This document shows, piece after piece, positions 58,681 through 64,000 of a DNA stretch of 64,000 nucleotides. Positions within the stretch are counted from its first letter, which is position 1, and each line of letters opens with the position of its first letter. Made by a program: the position numbers and the translations under genes. The notes beneath the pieces are model-generated. The model worked only from the letters and a program-made list of their open reading frames with translations, was not told the origin of the DNA and did no database searches. Source of the DNA: Sarcomyxa edulis (lineage: Eukaryota > Basidiomycota > Agaricomycetes > Agaricales > Mycenaceae); the NCBI GenBank assembly GCA_009761415.1, contig QUOL01000012.1, positions 449,001 to 513,000 of the forward strand. Direction: 5' to 3'.

Positions 58681-60635
58681 GACGTCCTGTCAGGAGAACC
58701 CTGTCTATCACCGGTGGGTATATCCGAGTGAATAGCGTAAATCGCTCAGGATCCTTGGGAAGTTCTCGTTAGTTTAACGTTGCGCTGCAGGCTTGAAGCA
58801 GGTAGAAAGAGCGAGGATATGTTTGTGGAGAAAGCAAGAGCGGAGAAGATGTATGTTTTTTGAAATATATCCTGGAATGCCGAGTCCTTTTTATAGACAC
58901 CGCCTAGACGATCGCCAAGTCTGCGCCGCAGGAATTTCGCTCCAAGACAAGTCGGACGACCTCTTCAGGAGGAGGAGGAGGAGGAGGTATATTATACTCG
59001 TTCAGCTACGTTCAGCGTTAACGTTCTCCAGAAAAACTCGTCCTTCTTGACAAGCTATTTAGGTGCAGCGAAGGGGTGTACGGCACCGCTTTCACGTGGT
59101 TACAAAGTTTTACAACGAGGCGGCGACTCTCCACATTTCAGAATTTCACACTTGACCTAATCAAATACCTCTCTCGAAACACTCTTATCGTTTCCGAGTT
59201 CGTCTCCTCGGATTCTCTCCGAGCCATCCTGAGCCGGGCTAAGCAGGGCTCAGCAATGCTGAGCTCGCGGCCTCAATAACGAATAGCGTACCCAGGAAGA
59301 CCCAGGAGTGGTCAGGAGAGCCGCTGAAGAACGACGATAAGTCGTCAACCGCCTCTTGATCCGATAACCCATGACTCCAAAGACAGGACGTCCCCGTCTT
59401 CCTTATAATTCCTTCTAGGCGTACATCACCAAAATTATGTAGGTTCAGGCGCTTGGCGAAACCATGTACCATTCACCGTCCAACCGGTAGCTAACCGCCA
59501 AGTTGAGTGTCAACCTTCTGATTCTCCTGGTTCTGTTATTCTTTTTTCCCCGATGATAGTCGCTCCGATATCCACCCAGGAAACCATATAAGTTCCCTGC
59601 ATTGTCAACGTCTGGTCGTGCCACCTTACGTTGCCTTCACGGATACTAGCAAGCCTGCTGGACGCCTCACTGTACAAAGCTTTGACTCGCTTCCCTTGGT
59701 ATATCTCGAAACTTCAAACGAAACTTTGGGACAGCGTGCATCATAATCACCCTGACTTCTGACTAGTGCTTTCCCTTGAACCTCGTGCGTTCCGACGTTC
59801 TTTCCTATTCCCTCATTAGCTTTTGCTATACTTTGTGCTCACACCTTCCAATAATGGCCGACTCATATACGGCATCATATCGGACATGCTATTTCGGCGT
59901 CTTCACGGCACGACTGCGAACACTGCGAACACCGACGTCGGAGAACTCCGCATCTCGCCAAAGTCCGATGTCTTTCTTGTTCATCCTGCAAACTTTGTAC
60001 AATCACTTGTGGACTATTCAAGAGTCGAGATCTTTCACAATACGTTCATGCCCTCCTTTTTGCGCTGAGATATCGATGCCACGGCTTGCTCTCCCTTCTC
60101 CGACGTCGCTCCTGCGAAATCAAGAGTTCACCAAGTCGTACTCGTCGGCCTTCATGTGGACCTTCAGTCGAGTTGCTTACGCATTCCCCGTGTTAACCGT
60201 GGCCGATGCATGAGCCATGTCAAAACTTCGAGTATACTTCAGCCTGCATCGCAACCTAGCGGGATGACTGATACGGTCTCTATTTTCAGTAGCGCATCTA
60301 TCCACTCGACTTAGATGATCACCAACGTACCTGTGTAAGCTGTATTGAGCTGTACCTGAGGTAGCAATATTTTGGGTCTAAATATGGTCAAAGGGCATGC
60401 CATCTTTGCTCAAAATCTTAGCGTGATCGAGGAATTGCAAGTTTGCAACACGATTCTTGTCCCAATTCAGACTATGACAACTTACAAGGTGACGAGCTCC
60501 CGTCTAAAAAAAGCTTACAATTTGACTCGGACAATTGGCAGTGGAACGGCCAACTGAAGCCCCATTTGACACAGATGTGAGATAGAAACCGGGGACGTCC
60601 ATGTCGCGTTGTTGAATCCTCAATCTTAACTTCCA
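58681..60635. other. Divergent intergenic region (antiporter / AA14 copy 2)
   Basis: About 2 kb containing both promoters and an (AGG)7 microsatellite. Open frames at 59776-60213 and 59823-60068 overlap in different phases; neither has a recognisable domain. I see nothing further that I can support. Confidence 0.45.
58967..58987 (+). repeat. (AGG)7 microsatellite
   Basis: Seven uninterrupted AGG units, non-coding, about 290 bp upstream of the antiporter ATG. Confidence 0.95.
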
Positions 60636-62444
60636 ATGCACTCACTCGCTTTCGCGACCGTCGTGTTGACCTTGGCGCGTCTTATCGATGGTCATTCGGC
60701 TGCATGGCACAAAGGTGAGCCGTTGTTATCTCAGGAATTCTCCTTGTGTCGCTGATGAGGTTACCAGGCATGTACTGCCTGAATGTGTGTATTGACTTGT
60801 TCGAACGAAGAGAGAAACTCAAAGGCTGCATTCACTCTCAGGGCACGTCAGGCTCAGATGATCAAAATACTAACGACGCTGTGAATCCATTGTATCAGGT
60901 ATTTGTGTTCTGAAAATTTAACCGAAAGAGATACAAACGGAGGCGCCATTCTACAGCTCAGTCAGGCAGACTGGTGGTTTCATCATGACAACAATGTATG
61001 GGAGTGTGATCAGCGATCTATACTCATGAACGGTCCGGGACACTCACGCTTGCTTGGTAGTGCGACCAATTTCCTCCGGCCGATGGAGACTTTTTGGAAC
61101 TGTATGTATCTCATATATGATATGTGACCGAGTTTTGATATACCACCATAATTCTAGACCTGCAGGTGGTAATTTCACGGTTGAGATAGCTGTCAATCGA
61201 GCCTTCACGACACTTTCTTACGATGGTCAAAATACGAACGTTTTTGGAGATGGTCAGGCTCATGAAGGTCTCGGCGAAGAACCGCTCAGTGAACAACAGT
61301 GTATAACCGAACCGAATAGTACGCATCCGTCGTTCCATGGAAAAGATGCATCGCTGAAACAACCTCTACTGACAGTTCATACGCAGAATCAGAGTATGGC
61401 TGCTGGGACGGCTTTTGCCATCTCTTATCAGGTTCAGTCCTTCCACTATATACTCATAGATCCTGCGAGCTAACGATCGTGCTGATTAGTCAGAGTTGAC
61501 GAGCGTTACACCAGAGAACCTCGTTGTGTTCTCAGTCCTTCACAAGTGCGAAATGGACTGGATAACATTCTCACAGGCATTAAATGACGTTTACTCCTTG
61601 TAGCACTCCATGGGAACGAATCGCTACATACCAGGTTCCTGCTGCTCTCCCTGCATGTCCTGATGACGGGTGCATCTGCGCAGTACGTCGTGCCGCCTCA
61701 TGCCAGGGTCTTTTCTTTTCTTAGCTGACGTTGTTCTGTTTGCAGTGGGGATGGGTATGTAGCTCTGTCGTATGATCCGTGCTTATCGACTGATCAACGA
61801 CTGATACGACTCATCTTACCAATGCCCTCAGGTTCCGAATGGGTAAGCTTACTGATCGTCTCTCAATGATCCTCTACTTATGTGACCGTAATGCAGGTGT
61901 GGAGAACCGAATATCTATATGGAAGGCTTCAAGTGTAAAGTGACTGGTGCCACTGGCACTGCAGCCGTTGACACTGCCAAACCGGCTATATGGTGCGAAG
62001 ATAATCCATCCAACTGCACTACGGGTGCACGTCAGCTGATATACTGGCAACAAGGTACGGTTATGAACCCAAAAACTCTATTATCTTACTGATTTAGACA
62101 TGTCTAATACTAGCCGAAGGGGATAACATCGAAGTCAGTGGCAATGATCTCTCTGGATCTCCAAAGTCTCCAGCCTATAACCTGAAGCTTGGCTTTGCCA
62201 ATGGTTAGTCCACGTATCACTGCAGCTTTGACCGTGCAACCCTGACTTTGCTTCATGTCGTACAGGTGCTCAGAATGATATATTCTTAGCGCCAGGGACC
62301 GCGACCAGTCAATCTAGTCCAAGCCCCAGTCAAACGTCTCCTTCCAGTAAGAGCGATGGCTATGGCCTCGCAGACTTGCTACCATCTTACCGGATAATCG
62401 GTTGGTCGTATCTCAGTCTTGTCTCCACATTCCTCCTCATCTAG
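60636..62444 (+). CDS. AA14 lytic polysaccharide monooxygenase (copy 2), with GPI-like tail
   Basis: Second AA14-type copper oxygenase. The ATG at 60636 gives a 19-residue signal peptide ([19 protein letters not shown]) and mature [15 protein letters not shown], with the copper-brace His at residue 20 as in copy 1. Exons join as [57 protein letters not shown], then [92 protein letters not shown] and [18 protein letters not shown]. Unlike copy 1, the C-terminus has a Ser/Pro-rich linker ([16 protein letters not shown]) and a hydrophobic end ([14 protein letters not shown]), the layout of a GPI anchor signal. A wall- or membrane-tethered enzyme is therefore likely. Intron positions match copy 1 where I could compare them. 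Confidence 0.86.
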
Positions 62445-62807
62445 ATGCACAGCTCCCGCACTCTCATTTATGTTCTCCGATATCTCTTTTTTTCTTTATG
62501 GAGGATTTCTACTAGTTTTCATGATTTAGAACGGATCCACAAAATGTACTCACTGCTAGAATTACCTTGTACGTTGCGTTGTTACTCATAGACTGTTGGC
62601 ATGTTCTCCAAGTGTTTTCATCATTTCCGAGCATATGCATGCAGGCATTGCTTGGATCCAGTCGGTGGCAAATAAAGGACAGGCCTGGACAGGCCGAAGC
62701 GAGGCCGAAGCCGTTCTGCTCGTTCAAGCTGACTGGAAAATCAACAAGAACTTGACAAGAACTTCGCAAAAACTCCTCCAGCTTTGCCACTTCTACTGTC
62801 TTCCAGT
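62445..62807. other. Spacer before the LRR gene
   Basis: 363 bp in the same orientation as both neighbours. No separate gene seen. The LRR protein might begin earlier than I propose if an upstream exon exists here. Confidence 0.4.
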
Positions 62808-64000
62808 ATGGGCGAAATACATCGAGCATTTGCCATTGCTAGAGTCGTTCCACATGACAGTACCGACGGGAAAGCGTATTATCGATGCGTTGCCGCGTAC
62901 CATCACCAATGGTGTTTCGGCACGCTTCCGCTCAGAGCCACACGTCGTTTCTTGACTCTCATCAAGCAGAAGGACAATGCCGAGCTCATTCGTGCAGAAC
63001 TTCGTGGAATACAAGGCAAGTACGGAAGACGCAGAATGAAGCCCATCGCTCCCAAACTTCTTTGCCCTTACATCTGCTTTCTATTGGGGACATCCTGGTG
63101 TGTTGATTTGGAGGATCCCGAAGGCTCCTACACGAGTGGGGTCTCATTCATGACTGGAGTTTTATCTGTGGAAACGAATAGTAATGGAGGTGGTGAGTAC
63201 GTTTATCCTGGCTCATCTCTGGCATCGACTCATTGTTATCAGGTTACAACGGAATCTCCATCATTGACATCACCGACCCTTTGAACCCTTCTTATGGTTT
63301 TATTGATGGTAGCTTGCAAGGTGACACCCCTCTGAATGCAAGTGGCTATGTCCGTGCATACCACCCCGTCCCGAACGCCGAAGAACAAGACCGTGCTGAT
63401 GTGCTTGAAGACGAACGATCCGTTCAGGAGACAATCGCAGCACTTGCGGAGGAGAATGTGGTCACCTGGGGGATGCTCGCTGAGGCCTGGCCAGCTGAAT
63501 ACAATAAGAAGTGGCTTGCGGAGCAGGCGAAAACGAACAAACCAGAAGACATCACTTCTGCAACTACAACCTCGCTATCGGATAGCGTGCATCCGGTCGG
63601 GTCTTTTCTGGTCCCCTCGTTGACGGAATTGGCCTTAAAACCTGCTCTGGATCATGCAATCAAAGTTGGCGATACTCAGGCGCTCGAAGAATTGGTCTGG
63701 ATGCCAGGCAAAAGCGATGCCGTCAGGTCTGCCTTACTTCGACTTTGTGGAGACGAGAAGCCTTTCCCGAAGACCGGAATAAGTCTTCTATCTAAGGTTG
63801 CCACCGAAATCAAGGTGGACACACTAGATCTTACTGGATTCCACCTGTCTGGTCATCAAATAAAGGACATTGCATTGAAGACGGAAACCAGACTCCAAGT
63901 CCTCAAGCTTTCTGGCAACTGCTTCATTTCAGTCGATGGATTGTCTGATATCCTTCGAGGCCTTCGAACCATCCGCAGAATATGGCTATTGGATACTACA
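62808..64000 (+). CDS. Leucine-rich-repeat protein of unknown function, 3' end cut off
   Basis: The frame from the ATG at 62808 reads MGEIHRAFAIARVVPHDS, passes LRATRRFLTLIKQKDNAELIRAELRG, and then SWCVDLEDPEGSYTSGVSFMTGVLSVET. An intron near 63194-63241 joins NSNGGG to YNGISIIDITDPLNPSYGFIDG. One long exon then runs to the window edge without a stop. It contains an acidic helical stretch (ETIAALAEENVVTWGMLAEAWPAEY) and, near the end, repeats of the LRR form (VDTLDLTGFHLSG; LQVLKLSGNCFISV; IRRIWLLDTT). I recognise only the LRR pattern. The N-terminal start is uncertain. The function, partner and localisation cannot be given from this fragment. Confidence 0.6.

Noticed and set aside
59776..60213. 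145-codon open frame in the spacer before AA14 copy 2
   Set aside because: A second frame in another phase overlaps it; neither resembles a protein family, and codon content looks random.
1..64000. CRISPR arrays, bacterial operons, ribosome binding sites or phage genes
   Set aside because: None are present. The gene structure is that of an intron-rich eukaryote, so these categories do not apply.

Overview
The window is nuclear DNA of a filamentous basidiomycete, most likely a wood- or litter-decaying member of the Agaricomycetes. The evidence is many short (about 50-60 nt) GT-AG introns in nearly every gene, mixed strand use without operons, and family content: two AA14 copper oxygenases, two basidiomycete seven-helix proteins (DUF6534-like), a LigE-like GST, a JEN1-type carboxylate transporter and a Mei2-like RNA-binding protein. 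I found no rRNA, tRNA, CRISPR array or intact transposon. All gene models are read by eye: exon frames were followed through splice sites, and no homology search was run.

Layout. 0.6-1.5 kb: GST (+). 1.5-3.8 kb: no convincing gene. 3.8-5.5 kb: voltage-gated K+ channel (-). 6.4-9.5 kb: kinesin-7-like motor (+). 9.9-11.3 kb: LYR-motif protein (+). 11.5-13.7 kb: JEN1-like transporter (-). 14.3-18.2 kb: NAT10/Kre33 RNA cytidine acetyltransferase (-), divergent from an Artemis/SNM1-like nuclease (18.4-21.3 kb, +). 21.8-22.8 kb: TDP2-like phosphodiesterase (+), followed by a decayed copy of the Artemis-like gene's 3' end. 23.6-25.6 kb: PNPOx-like/ferredoxin-reductase fusion (+). 25.8-28.2 kb: Mei2-like RRM protein (+). 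28.8 kb: perfect 35-bp inverted repeat. 29.3-34.4 kb: two tandem DUF6534-like membrane proteins (+). 35.0-39.4 kb: GH35 beta-galactosidase (+). 39.9-41.3 kb: pectin methylesterase (+). 42.0-43.8 kb: FEN1 (-), divergent from a YEATS2-like chromatin protein (43.9-47.5 kb, +) across only 123 bp. 48.9-50.0 kb: SDR oxidoreductase (+). 50.5-51.7 kb: AA14 LPMO (-). 53.1-55.4 kb: FAD amine-oxidase-like protein (+). 55.6-58.7 kb: NHA1-type Na+/H+ antiporter (-). 60.6-62.4 kb: second AA14 LPMO (+). 62.8 kb to the end: leucine-rich-repeat protein cut by the window edge (+).

The genes do not form one pathway, but two themes recur. One is DNA and RNA maintenance: Artemis-like, TDP2-like, FEN1, NAT10 and YEATS2-like. 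The other is attack on plant polymers and uptake of products: GH35, pectin methylesterase, two AA14 enzymes, LigE-like GST and carboxylate transporter.

Most notable sequence-level points: the perfect 35-bp hairpin; the duplicated nuclease tail; GC-AG introns, one at the same position in both DUF6534 paralogues and another beside the catalytic Glu of GH35; an 8-nt exon carrying the SDR catalytic Lys; a 14-nt exon inside the K+ channel pore; and a YEATS plus histone-fold protein in a fungus.
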